Origin: Ophiura sarsii | Taxonomy: Eukaryota; Echinodermata; Ophiuroidea; Amphilepidida; Ophiuridae | Length of the DNA stretch: 64,000 bases | Assembly (NCBI GenBank): GCA_035610835.1 | Contig: CM069445.1 | Span: 33,716,811-33,780,810, forward strand | Reading direction: 5' to 3' | Part shown: positions 37,178 through 60,060 of the stretch, one piece after another | How the letters are laid out: each line of letters starts with the position of its first letter | How positions within the stretch are numbered: the stretch's first letter is position 1 | Made by a program: the position numbers and the translations under genes | Notes under the pieces: generated by a model | Told to the model about the DNA's origin: nothing | Database searches by the model: none | What the model saw: only the letters and a program-made list of their open reading frames with translations

Positions 37178-38358
37178 TTAAAGGCATATTATGTGATCTT
37201 TTCCAGTGGGCGCCCTCTATTCATGATTTTTTTTAGTAAGTATAGATATTCTTGCAGATTTACATTCTGATCATAAATCATGAATAGGGGAAGGTGGGGT
37301 AATGGCGGACACCTTTTGTCAGAGAGGTATAACACACATATAATACGTCATATAACAATAAAAATCATGTAAACACAAAGCACTGTGATGGTTCTACCTT
37401 TTATCAAGTTTTTATCAACTCATCATTTTGAAATTCGAAGCTACGACGCAATACAAAAAATGGCGTCGTCCGGCATTACCCCACACTCTGGGGGTAATCC
37501 CGGACCGTATTTTTCAATGGCAGCCCTCTTTTTATTGGAATACAGTATTTCAATGGGAGTTAAAAAATACCATTTTTAAAAGTGTAGCAGAAATCAAAGA
37601 ACAATGTCACATATTTATATGGTCAACAACTATTACCGATTTATGATGTTAAATTGACCACCCCCATATTGGTTACCATGGAAACGGTACATGTCCTTGA
37701 TTACCCCAATCCATGTACAATGTATGGGCACATCCTCTCTTATTATTATGCTCATCATTGTGACTCCGAATTCATTTCTTTTTTATCAGAAGGTATCATA
37801 CATTAAATAAAAAAATAATAAGACTTTGTTTTCCTTGATGTAGAAATACCAGTTTCAAAGAGAAAGTAATGCACCAAAATATCAACTTGCCCAAAAAGTG
37901 ATTTTTGTAATTCTCGCGAGAATTTGCGAGACAACCATCCCATTTAGGTTTTGTGTGATTTCAATGGAGAGGCACCTAACATCATAGGGTGGCAAAATAC
38001 CACCTTCTTTCACCTGCCTTTAGATACAGCCCTGTCCGCGATTACCCCGCGTCCGCCATTACCCCACCTTCCCCTATCTGTGTTACAGAGCGATAAGATT
38101 CCTAATTACTTCAAAATCATGGTTTTTAGAGAGAAAATAGAGTAAAAATAGATTATTCGCTCCGAATAATCTATTTTCAACCCTTAAAAACCATGATTTT
38201 GAAGTAATTAGGATTCGTATCGCTCTGTAACTCAGAATATATTTATGATTCATGATCCGAGAAATGTAAATCTGCAAGAAAATCTACTTTCTAAAAAATA
38301 AAAAATGAATAGAGGGCGCCCCCTGGATAGTGGATAAGATCACATAATATGCCTTTAA
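37178..38358. mobile_element. Family 1 TTAA MITE split by another transposon
   Basis: The left arm starts at TTAA 37178-37181 (AGGCATATTATGTGATC) and breaks off after ATCATGAATA at 37286. The right part resumes with TATCTGTGTTACAGAGCGAT at 38075 and ends at TTAA 38355-38358. The interruption is the TA-flanked element 37287-38074. Confidence 0.85.
37287..38074. mobile_element. TA-flanked element with GGGGAAGGTGGGGTAATGG inverted ends, nested
   Basis: About 24 bp of near-perfect terminal inverted repeat (GGGGAAGGTGGGGTAATGGC and its inverse CCATTACCCCACCTTCCCC) is flanked by TA on both sides, a mariner/Tc1-type signature. Related GGTAATCC and GATTACCCC words recur inside (around 37480 and 37700). 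No transposase ORF is seen in its 788 bp, so it is non-autonomous. Confidence 0.82.
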
Positions 38359-38645
38359 CCCTGCCTCTTGCCCGAGTCAAGTCATTATAGGCACTCAAAT
38401 GCCTAACTAAAAGTGATATTGAACATTACTTTGATATATCAGAGATATATTGTTTTTAATCTAATTATTAAAATAACATGATCTCTCTGATTAAAGGGGC
38501 ACTAAGAGATGTGTTGGAGGATGCGCCCTCAATTATGATAAAAACTGGGATTAGTATATTTTTATAATTGTATTACATGTATGAACTTACACCTATAAGT
38601 ATTAAGAAAAATCAGCCCTCTGTGTACAAGAAAACGTTGATTCAA

Positions 38646-38675
38646 AAAATGCTCGTCCCGCGGGACGAGCATTTT
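38646..38675. repeat. Perfect 30 bp palindrome
   Basis: AAAATGCTCGTCCCG is directly followed by its exact inverse. It may be the centre of a decayed foldback element beginning at TTAAAGGGGCACTAAGAG (38493). Confidence 0.6.
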
Positions 38676-38881
38676 ACGTCTGACAGTATCCCCCTGCAGT
38701 ACGTGTGATACATAACGTGAACCATATTTGCATAGAGGGCGTTTTTCAATAAATAGCGATGATATTGTTTTAATCAAGTTTTGCTGTGTTTTTGCTAGTA
38801 GAAACAACAGTAATGGCCATTTTTAATGTTCATCTTGAATTCTGAAGTAAATTTTTAAACATTTAAAATTGTCAACACCAC

Positions 38882-39257
38882 TTAAAGGTATATTATGTGA
38901 TCTTTCCAGGGAACGCCCTCAACATCGAAAAAAAAAATGAAAGCAGATTTTCTTGCAGATTTACATTTCTGATCATAAATCGTACATACATTCCAAATTA
39001 CAGGGCGATACGATTCTTAATTACTTCAAAATCATGGTTTTAGAGTGAAAATAAACTGTCGGGATTACGACAGTTTATATTTTCACTCTAAATTCACTCT
39101 AAAACCATGATTTTGAGGTAGGAATCGTATCGCTCTGTAACTTGGAATTTATGTACGATTTATGATCAGAAATGTAAATCTGCAAGAAAATCTACTTTTT
39201 AAAAAAAAACATGAATAGAGGGCGCTCTCTGGAAAAGATCACATAATATGCCTTTAA
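38882..39257. mobile_element. TTAA-flanked foldback MITE, family 1 (Kolobok/piggyBac-like), complete copy
   Basis: TTAA occurs at both ends (38882-38885 and 39254-39257). Termini are AGGTATATTATGTGATCTTT and its near-inverse. The two arms pair along almost their whole length, through GATTTACATTTCTGATCATA and ATCATGGTTTTAGAGTGAA, to a short central hairpin, GACAGTTTAT-type. There is no coding capacity. Several sibling copies exist in this window. Confidence 0.85.
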
Positions 39258-40374
39258 TGTGCCTTTAATATATCCAGACCTAACTTCAGGTCCTCAGCTG
39301 CCTGGCTTGATTTGACCATGGACTTATTACCAATGACTCGATTTTGACTGGCCAAAATATGACTCACAACACTGTCATTTATTCCTTATTGGAGACTTAT
39401 TTGAAAATATAACCAAATGATAATACCATACCAATACCATACATGTATGCAAAACTTTGCTTGACAGGAGCTGTAGACAATTTGCTGCTTCTTTCACTCC
39501 TTGCAGAAAAATAGCTATGCATATTCATGAATCAGCTGTCCCTTTAAACCTGTCCCACAATGCACTGTTTTGTTATGGATGACGTCACTTCTACAGCTCA
39601 GAGTCAGAACCCTGGACTGAACTTGTTTTGATCGTACTGCGTAACAAAGCCAGATTTTTTAATTGCAGATTTATCCGTTTTCCGAAGTTGACCGCATTCT
39701 TTGTGGTTACCTAAGGTAGGATTTAAGTCTCTAGAATAAATTCTAGCGTTCTTTTTGTGGTGTCGATACTTTCTTGGGGCAAATAATACGTTTTCAATTG
39801 GTGTACGTCAGACGAATACGCAACAGCTTTTTTTGTTGATGTTTATATTTTTATTATATTAATAGCACGGGAATTGGTCTGTATATACTTGACCTTGAAA
39901 TATAACTGCTGTATTATTTGCTAGACATTTACCCCTTTAGTCTACCGTATGCAACTCTATAATCCTGGCCCCGTCCTGACCTGCTGTAGTGTATGGAGTT
40001 TAAACACATATCACAGTGGATAAATTATAATTTATCATTGTAAACAAAAACAAAATCAATCGTACCAAAATTGAAAGATGGGATTTGTACTGTCAATCAA
40101 ACCAAGAAAAGTCACTGAAGTGCAGAGCTGATTTCTTTTCGCCGCAGAGAGTCGTCAGTAGATAGAACAAACTCCCGACGTATGCGATTGGACCGTCACT
40201 AGTCAAATTCATGAAGTATACGGTTTATTCCGTCAATCAATTAAACCCCCTAAAATTAAAATACAGGATTGCCAACCATGCCTTCAACTTCAAGTTCAAG
40301 AACGAGCTGCATATTAAGCCTACCAATTCCCAAGTGTAAGTGTGAATTAATGCAGTCCTTACAGGAATATGAGT
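39258..40374. other. Upstream region of PCMTD
   Basis: Holds the candidate promoter at 39540-39720. Otherwise non-coding; GCCCCGTCCTGA near 39970 resembles GCCCGGTCCTGA near 11220. Confidence 0.45.
39540..39720 (+). promoter_or_regulatory. Possible promoter and first non-coding exon for PCMTD
   Basis: A perfect CRE palindrome TGACGTCA lies at 39580-39587, about 20 bp after CCCACAATGCA, which resembles a ZNF143/SBF core. A CTAAG|GTAGGA donor-like site lies at 39711-39721. PCMTD exon 1 has a strong acceptor just before its start codon, so an upstream non-coding exon is expected, and this is the best promoter-like stretch seen upstream on the plus strand. The CCCACAATGCA motif also occurs in a transposon in this window, which weakens the case. 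The implied first intron of about 4.8 kb would contain the Penelope-like element. Confidence 0.3.
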
Positions 40375-41130
40375 AAACTCGACGTTCGGTCAAGTCAACC
40401 GTTATGTACTCGACGCTTGACCGACTCGACGTACGAACAAACTGTTTGCCAACTTGACTCTCTTATTTACCAACTCGACGGATGGTTGAATGTAGCTCGG
40501 GACGTGATGAGCTAGGATTGTTGGGATGGGTGAATAAGCATATGGGGTGACGCTCCAGCGGGGGAATCCCGGGTAAACATGGATTGGTGAATGCATTCCT
40601 CTCGCAATAGAACTGATGCAGGGCCAGGACGGGTGCGATGGAGCTAGTTACAGCGGGGAATTGAATGCTCGCGACAAGGTGTAGGACCGGGGCGTGCACA
40701 AATGGGTGAATGAGCATGGGGTGACAGCAGGGGAATCCTGGGGTAAAATAACTGTCCACATGCATCATGTGCTTGGATGGTTGAATGCTCGCGACACAGG
40801 ACTAGCCGCGTGCAAAAATGGGTGAATTAAGCATGGGTTCACAGCAAGGGAATCCCGGGGTAAGATAACCGTCCACATGCATCATGTGCATGGATGGTTG
40901 AATGCTCGCGACACGGTGTAGGACCAGGGCGTGCAAAAATGGGGGCAGCAGGGGTATGGCCAGGGTGAAATTAATGGAGTTATTTTACCCGGGATTTCCC
41001 CGCTACTGCCACCACATGCTCATTCATCCATCCCGTCGAGTTGGTATAGGTCTATAGGAGAGTCGAGTTGGCGAACTGTCAAGTTTGTTCGTACATCGAG
41101 TTGGTCTGACTGTCGAGTTGACCACCCCTT
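40375..41130. repeat. Element with inverted TCGAGTTGG-type ends enclosing a 117-120 bp minisatellite
   Basis: The left flank (40375-40490) repeats CTCGACG-type motifs and the right flank (41031-41127) repeats TCGAGTTGG, forming an imperfect inverted pair; ACGAACAAACT is matched by AGTTTGTTCGT. Inside, a unit starting TTGAATGCTCGCGACA begins at 40661, 40781 and 40898, with a diverged earlier unit around 40483. Each unit contains GGGGAATCC and CACATGCATCATGTG. No coding capacity is apparent. The element class is unknown. Confidence 0.6.
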
Positions 41131-41260
41131 ACAGTATACCCATATCATGATAGGTTGATATGTATTGTATGGTATTGTGATTTGATTTTAAAGGACAATC
41201 TTTACTTCCCAACATCTGATGAAAAATATGGTACTGACATTGTGATGTACTAGCTGCTAT

Positions 41261-41710
41261 CATCAGCAGTTTAACATGATTAAATGACGCTGAACTTTTG
41301 CGAAGGTGACATCAAAATCGGTGATTTGTTTTGGTTGGTGACTCGGCCCAACAGGAAAGTCGGTAATCGCGCACACAGGGTCGCATTATAACCGGACTGG
41401 CCTAGAGGCCACACGTTTCAAACAAGGTTTTACGTCCAGTTGAGAAAGCCGCAAGGGTTCACAGACAAGAGATACCTACATGTATCTACATCAGCAGTTT
41501 AACATGATTAATGACGCTGAACTTTTGCGAAGGTGACATCAAAATCGGTGTCAGTAATCGCACACAAGGACGCTAACCGGACTGGCCTAGTGGCCACTTG
41601 TTTCAAACAAGGTTCTATGTCCAGTTGAGAAACCATTCAAGCTTACAGTTCCCATTGTAGGCGAAACAAGTTGATTTAGCCGCAAGGGTTCACAGACAAG
41701 AGATAGGTAT
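41261..41710. repeat. Direct tandem duplication, about 228 bp period
   Basis: The segment starting CATCAGCAGTTTAACATGA at about 41261 recurs at about 41489. Both copies continue through ACGCTGAACTTTTGCGAAGG, GGCCTAG-GGCCAC, TTTCAAACAAGG and CCGCAAGGGTTCACAGAC. The copies differ by small indels. They sit just upstream of the Penelope-like ORF and could be tandem pseudo-LTR sequence of that element or an unrelated retroelement; neither is proven. Confidence 0.6.
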
Positions 41711-41830
41711 CATGTAGCTCAAGCCTCATTCGTACCACAATTGGCTTGTTATGAGGGCCCGCTTGGAAAGCAGTGCAATCACTGAAGCATATTACCCTCA
41801 ATAAAGAAAGCATAAATAAATAAATACAAA
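41711..41830 (+). mobile_element. Retroelement-like 3' end with (TAAA)n tail
   Basis: GAGGGCCCGCTTGGAAAGCA and CAATCACTGAAGC precede ACCCTCAATAAAGAAAG and a short (ATAA)n tail ending near 41828. A polyadenylation-like hexamer followed by a simple A-rich repeat is typical of the 3' end of a non-LTR retroelement. The family is not recognised. Confidence 0.4.
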
Positions 41831-42108
41831 TTGGTGACAGGGCAGCCCTCAATTAAGACGCCATATTTTACATCAAAGGCAATGGAAATGTAGGTAGAAA
41901 GGAGCTGAACATTACTCCACCAACAGTCCGTCTCTTTGCGCTAGCTCACACACCTGTTTACCTGTCATCTGAGCATTCAGGGTAGGCTTTATAGTCTACA
42001 ACGCCCATCTATATTTATCATTACTTGACTGCAATATATTTTGTAATATTATATAGCATGATTGTGTAGATGTATCTTGAGGCTGTAGGCTAATCAAATG
42101 ACCTGAAC

Positions 42109-43242
42109 ATGGAGATCATGGTTATCAGGTTGAATAGTATACCCATGATCAAACCCGACTTCTTTTATCGGTATATCGACGACTGTATCGGAGCAGCCAC
42201 CTGTTCTGTTACAGAGATTGAATCATTTGTTACACATGCCAACAACTGCCACCCGGCCATAGAATTTACATACGAGATAGCTACACAGAATCTGCCGTTT
42301 TTGGACATCCTCCTATCCATTGACGACGACCGCATCCGTACCAACATATTCTACAAACCGACAGACTCCCATAGTTATCTGCAATACAACTCTTCACACC
42401 CTCCAGCGTGCAAGAACGGTATTCCATATTCGCAACTACTTCGTCTCCGGCGACTCTGTGACTCCGATGCAGACTTCAAGAACAACGCAACCACTATGGC
42501 ATCATTCTTTACAGATCGCGGATACCCTGAATCCGTCACCAATGCTGCTATCCGTCGCACCGCTAATATGACCAAGAACGAGGCAATGACACCTAAACCT
42601 CGCACTTCAGACGAACGCGTCCCTCTGGTACTCACTTACCATCCCATCAACACACGAGTCTCCAAAATGATTATGAGAAATGTGCATATCCTTAACGCGG
42701 ACGACACAACATCCAGAATATTTCCGTCACCCCCTCTTTGCGCATATCGCAGGGACAAGAACTTGAGGGACACGTTGGTAGTTGCTAACATTATCCACCA
42801 AGACGAGCCGCCTACGCCCGGTTCAACTACTGCATGCGGAAGACCCAGATGCAACACATGTAAGCATGTAACCTCGCGAGATAACATCAAAGGACCCAGC
42901 GGTGAACAAAAGGTTTCTTATGAGTTCACGTGCACCACCAAGAACTTGGTTTATGCCATTATATGTACGAGATGCAACATGTTGTATATTGGGGAAACCA
43001 AAAGACGCATGGCAGACCGCTTTACGGAACATCTCAGGTCCATCCGCATCCAACTACCTGGCATACCAGTAGCGCAACATTTTCACAATCATGATTTAAA
43101 TCAAGACATCAAAATAGCTGGACTGTTCAAATGCCATGGCAGCGATAAAGACAGGAAAGAGAGAGAGCAACGACTTATTTACTCTCTCGGCACTCTGCAC
43201 CCTAATGGCATTAATGTCAGCTTCAATGCATTTCGTGTCTAG
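42109..43242 (+). mobile_element. Penelope-like retroelement, 5'-truncated: RT end plus GIY-YIG endonuclease
   Basis: A 377-codon ORF carries the last part of a reverse transcriptase followed by an endonuclease. FYRYIDDCIG (about residues 19-28) is the RT catalytic YIDD motif; IYKP and the LPFLD-type segment match the following strands. The linker has CGRPRCNTC (Cys-rich, zinc-finger-like). LVYAIICTRCNMLYIGETK then R-ADRFTEHL is the GIY-YIG nuclease motif with catalytic R and E. This domain order is diagnostic of Penelope-like elements of the endonuclease-bearing group. About two thirds of the RT, including motifs before YIDD, is missing, so the copy is a dead 5' truncation. The first residues before FYRYIDD do not look like RT. 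No internal stop is present, suggesting a fairly young copy. It lies in the presumed 5' intron of PCMTD, same strand. Confidence 0.88.
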
Positions 43243-43490
43243 CCGTCCGCCATCCCCTGCTCTTAATTGCAGCGCGTGCGCGTTATTTCCCGCACGTGTA
43301 TTTTGCCCGCGTTTTTTGTCCACGCGCACGCGTATGTTTGGCGTTCGGTTCCTTACGAATTTGGGTGCAGAATGTAAACAAATCTATTCAATCTACCGTA
43401 CCCGATGAAGGCCGATGGCCGAAAATTTGTACAATAAATTATATATTATCACGGCATTTCTCCACTTTTAACTTCATTTATTTGATATTA
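43243..43490 (+). mobile_element. 3' untranslated part of the Penelope-like element with hammerhead-like motif
   Basis: After the stop the sequence is CpG-rich (GCGCGTGCGCG, CACGCGCACGCG), unlike the AT-rich neighbourhood. At 43402-43424 lies CCGATGA, then GGCC-GAT-GGCC forming a 4 bp stem, then GAAA. This is the arrangement of the hammerhead ribozyme core (CUGANGA, stem II, GAAA), reported in Penelope-like elements. Here the second core base is C rather than U, and I could not establish stem I. The 3' boundary is approximate. Confidence 0.5.
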
Positions 43491-44565
43491 TTTAATGCCG
43501 ACGCAGCTTCTTTGTTGAATAGTATACAGTACATGTGCATGATGATCACTATTTGATGCTAAGGATCCAGGGCAACAATATTTGGGTACAGGTACTATTC
43601 TAATTGGTGAGTGTAGTCTTACTCTTAAGATATATTGTAGGCCCACAACCCATATCCCCCTATAGCATTATCACCGTGTTTTCAAACCTAAAACTGGTTT
43701 TATAGGTCCTGAACATTTTACAATGCTGTTATTGTGTTAATTCCATGTTTACTTTGACTGACCCTTGGGAGATGTAAAGTGATTTTTTTTGTCCTCAACT
43801 TGGTAAGTCACAGCAACTTGTGATGAAAGCTTGACCAATCAACTAGTGTACTCATTCTAACCCTTATACTTGATTTCAGGTCCAGAGTTTATAAATAAAA
43901 ATTATATAATTTTGGACCATATAGATATCAACACAAACTAAAATTCAAGACCCACGTGCAAATTTGTGTTAAATATAAACTTAAAATCCTTCAATGTGTA
44001 TATTGAGGTTCCAGTCCACTTTAAATACATCCCACATCTGCCACCAATGTGAAGATAGGGCGTGACTTCTGCAACCTAAACCAGTCTCCACTTAAATCAG
44101 TGCAAAATTAGCGAGCGAATTGAAGAGCATGGGCGTGCATGATCGCCTAACAGGCACGCTTATACTGAGATGCATCAGGCATCATACATATAGACAGAAT
44201 TGTAATGAAGATGAACAAATGTGCCTCTGACCCTTACATGTAAATCTGTGGCATAATTTGTTTCATCTTCCCTTATAAGAGCCTTTTTCAAAATATTGTG
44301 CTCACATACACACTATTCACCAAGTGGTTGCATCTAATTGTAATGCACCTGGCGTGATGTATAGATTATTGTAGGTCATTTAAAGCTTGTAAGTTTCATT
44401 GGTGTGTAGTAAGTCAGGAAACCCACCTTTGATGCTACTTGTGTTTGATCTCCATAGCAGATGCAGCCACATTATCTAAGCATGGGAAGACCTCAACATT
44501 GATATATATTATATAATACACTAATACAAATTGTTCCGTTTTATCTTTGTTTTTTGACACAACAG
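43491..44565. other. Presumed 5' intron of PCMTD
   Basis: No transposon family from elsewhere in the window was recognised. It ends at the acceptor AG 44564-44565. Confidence 0.5.
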
Positions 44566-44575
44566 GTGAAGGTGA

Positions 44576-56966
<12,391 letters not shown>

Positions 56967-58269
56967 AGGTATGTGCAAAGAGACTATTAAATAATATATA
57001 TACCAAAACCTTTTATGCCCAAAAAATAGCGGACAGCAAATAAAAAAAACCATGCATTGCTGTCCTATTATTCCTTCAACATTGGTCAGAGGTTTAAATT
57101 GTCAAAACGATTGAAACTTTGGCTTTGTGTTTTCCCAAAACAAATATATTAAGATTATTGGATACCTCTCTTATTATCAAGAGCTGGCCGTTCTAGCTAG
57201 AGATTTCCATGTGTAATATTGGAGTATATTATATATATCATTTGCTATTTAAGATACTGTTTGCAAGATTTGGTGTATGTTAGTTCATAATATTTCTATT
57301 GAGTAAAGTATTGAGATGTGGTCAAAGGGGTTACCTTGGTGCCCGCTGAAATTCCAATTCTCTCAGACAAAGGTACCCATAGCTATACCAGTTGAATATT
57401 TTTTTTACCCAAAAATTTAACAAACCATGTCAGTTTTTTCCATTTCTTTATCTTCTAAATTTGTCAATAATTGCTGTTCAGAAACCCACTTTCTGGGGTA
57501 AATAAAGATAATTCTGAACTATTGACTTGACTTACTTGACTTAGGGCGGATGTTTTTCCTTGCATTAAGAAGTCATTGGAATCCCAAACTGACTTGATCC
57601 CCCCCCCCCCCCAATGTTTATGTTTTGCAGCACATCCCCGTACCTACTTCTGCACCAAGTTCAGCCCAGGCCCGGTCCTCCTTTGGGAATATACCATGTC
57701 AAGTAAGACTGTACCCCTGTTTACCCTATATGGTACAGTGCAACAGTTACATGGTAACATTGAAAAATGCCACTGCATGCAGATAGTCTTTATATACAGA
57801 TGATATTAGCTAGCCGTCTTCGCACCTACCTTTCATGTTGAATGGGCAAGGTCCTTCTTCTTTGGGTCTTGGGAGTTACTCTTTCTCACCAAGACCAATG
57901 GTGGGTATTTTCTTCAAAATACCCAAGCTACATCTTGCTGTTGACAGCTAAAACGATTACTAAGAAATGGAAAATGAACTCCGAGGGATCAAAACTCACA
58001 CAAAGCATTTGCAACATTAACGGTAACTCCCATGATTCACCAGTGCCAAGGCTCTGGTGAAGAGATACACATGTACAATGTACATAAAAGTAATGCTTTC
58101 TAATATTATTATACTATTATACAAATAAACTTTGAAAATTAAATCGGGAGCATAAAATAATTTCCTGATTGCATTTGTTTAAATCCAGGCAATAATACCA
58201 AGTGAACTTTGCCCATGGCAGTTGTAGATGAGACGGGTACCTTCTGAACAAAGCACTGTGTAATACTTT
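56967..58269. other. PCMTD 3' region and intergenic DNA
   Basis: Contains the AATAAA at 57501 and a C run at about 57599-57612. A 75-codon ORF at 57576-57803 has no recognisable content. Confidence 0.5.
57501..57506 (+). terminator. Candidate polyadenylation signal of PCMTD
   Basis: AATAAA lies 535 bp after the PCMTD stop codon, the first canonical hexamer noticed in the 3' region. Nearby sequence is T-rich on both sides. A longer 3' UTR is possible. Confidence 0.4.
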
Positions 58270-58433
58270 AAGGTTGGTGACTGCGTACGGACTATTCTAA
58301 GGTTCTTGTTTGAAATCGCTGACTTTGTTTTGGTACCAAGGGATTGCCCCGAGGGGCAATCCCGAGGTACCAAAACAAAGTCAGCGATTTCAAACAAGAA
58401 CCTTAGAATAGTCCGTACAAAGTCACCAATCTT
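58270..58433. repeat. Near-perfect 164 bp palindrome
   Basis: Each arm of about 80 bp is the near-exact inverse of the other (AGTCAGCGATTTCAAACAAG appears as CTTGTTTGAAATCGCTGACT). The centre is GATTGCCCCGAGGGGCAATC, leaving almost no loop. Only one or two mismatches occur near the outer ends. Confidence 0.85.
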
Positions 58434-59672
58434 ATTCATAACTGTCATTTAATGTTGATTAGCATCCAAATTGTAATATTAAGTTATTCTAAACATGCTA
58501 AAGGTTAATATTTTGATTTTGGAGTTCGTATTTTTGTGTCATTTCCCCCTGAGGTAAATAAACACCACCCCATTAAATAATGGAGCAATCTAGGGGATTC
58601 CCCCCTACGTCATTGTTTTTCTCTGGAATGTTTTTCTTTGACCAATAGCGGAGAAGCTGTTATAAAAAACGATTATGAGATAGACCAATCACAGTTCGGC
58701 AAATAATATGCATGTTCAGGGCCACAAATTAATTTAGTTTTTGATTTGCAAACAAGCACGGAAAATAAATAAACAAAGTTTCTTCATTCCCGATCCTGTA
58801 AAGAATTCAGAAGCAGGAAAGATCAATTTTGCCGATTGGAAATAATATTATATGAAATATGACTTCATACCCTGGACGAATATTTCGTCTCAGATCTACC
58901 GTACGAATAAGTTTTTGAAGCTATTTTTGTAAGCTTATTCATCATTGAAAAAGTCAATGCAAATGATCATGATCGGGATCATGATGTCTCATCATAATCA
59001 TGGATCCATGGATCAAAGTCGAATCACGTCAACAACCTTCTTTGTTTATGGTCAATTGATGGGGAAATATAATCAAAATCGCAGCTAAATCGTGTTGTAC
59101 GATTCCATTCTTTGTCTGCTTGTTTAGAGACGACGTTATTCGGTGAGTAATGATTGATGGCCTAGCCAACATCGTGAGTCTTTTTGACAAACAAAAGTAT
59201 GTTGATTGTTGTCTTGCCTTAATTATTATTATAGTTGCAGTGTCAGGTGTTTGTCAAGCTTTGACAAAAATTAAATGGGTTGTCACGTGTCGTAGACGGG
59301 TTGGCTATCATAGGCCTAGCTAGGAGTAGGCTCGTACGTAGGCCTAGTTAATTTAGCCTAACATTTTTAATCTTGTCAATTTCGGTTTTACAACAAAAAT
59401 GGATGACGCCTGACTTCGATTTTGAATACGTTTCTTGAATTGAAACATTTATAAAGTCACCTTTGATGAGACAGATTCCTGTTCTGTACTAGGCTGTTTA
59501 TCATGGGATTTATTTTGCGTCCCCAGTCAAATTTTATACTAGTTTGTTAGCCCTGTAATCAGATTTATTTCACTGATGCTTGATACGGTCGTGCTTGCCG
59601 GTGAGACTGAGACAGACACGCAACGTCAGAGCGATGTATATATAGCTTACAATCGCTATGACATACATTGTA
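58434..59672. other. Intergenic DNA with a promoter-like cluster
   Basis: GACCAATAGCGG (58640), TTATAAAAAACG (58661) and GACCAATCACAGTTCGG (58683) form a CCAAT/TATA-like cluster that could drive a plus-strand gene beyond the window or a non-coding transcript. No exon was identified downstream. Confidence 0.3.
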
Positions 59673-60060
59673 CGTCCTTGCTCGTCACTTGTGTCATTTG
59701 GGGGTCCATGATGAAGCTAACAAAATTTCACCGAGTCTGCGTTCGCTGCTGATGAGGGACGTCCAGTTACCAGTCAGTATCTCTGTAGGGCAGGCTAGCC
59801 GCCGCGCTGGTGGTACAAACACACGCCAGTTATTCAAATCATGCAGACCAAATTTGCCGTTCATCATTGATATTTTACAACGATATAAAAATGATTTGAA
59901 TAACTGGCGTGTGTTTGTACCACCAGCGCGGCGGCTAGCCTGCCCTACAGAGATACTGACTGGTAACTGGACGTCCCTCATCAGCAGCGAACGCAGACTC
60001 GGTGAAATGTTGTTAGCTTCATCATGGACCCCCAAATGACACAAGTGACGAGCAAGGACG
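59673..60060. repeat. 388 bp inverted repeat with GC-rich arms
   Basis: Arms of about 165 bp are almost identical (ACGTCCAGTTACCAGTCAGT with ACTGACTGGTAACTGGACGT; GGCTAGCCGCCGCGCTGG with CCAGCGCGGCGGCTAGCC). The loop is about 55 bp. The arms are markedly GC-richer than the surroundings. ORFs of 116-123 codons exist on both strands because of the symmetry. No protein family is recognised. Confidence 0.85.

Noticed and set aside
40402..40768. Antisense ORFs of 64 and 101 codons
   Set aside because: They arise from the minisatellite repeat unit and are proline/histidine-rich repeats without a known domain.
40661..40960. CRISPR-like array
   Set aside because: The units are contiguous 117-120 bp tandem repeats without unique spacers in a eukaryotic genome.
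59668..60044. Overlapping 123- and 116-codon ORFs on opposite strands
   Set aside because: Both are produced by the near-perfect inverted repeat, so each arm is read in both directions. No family was recognised.
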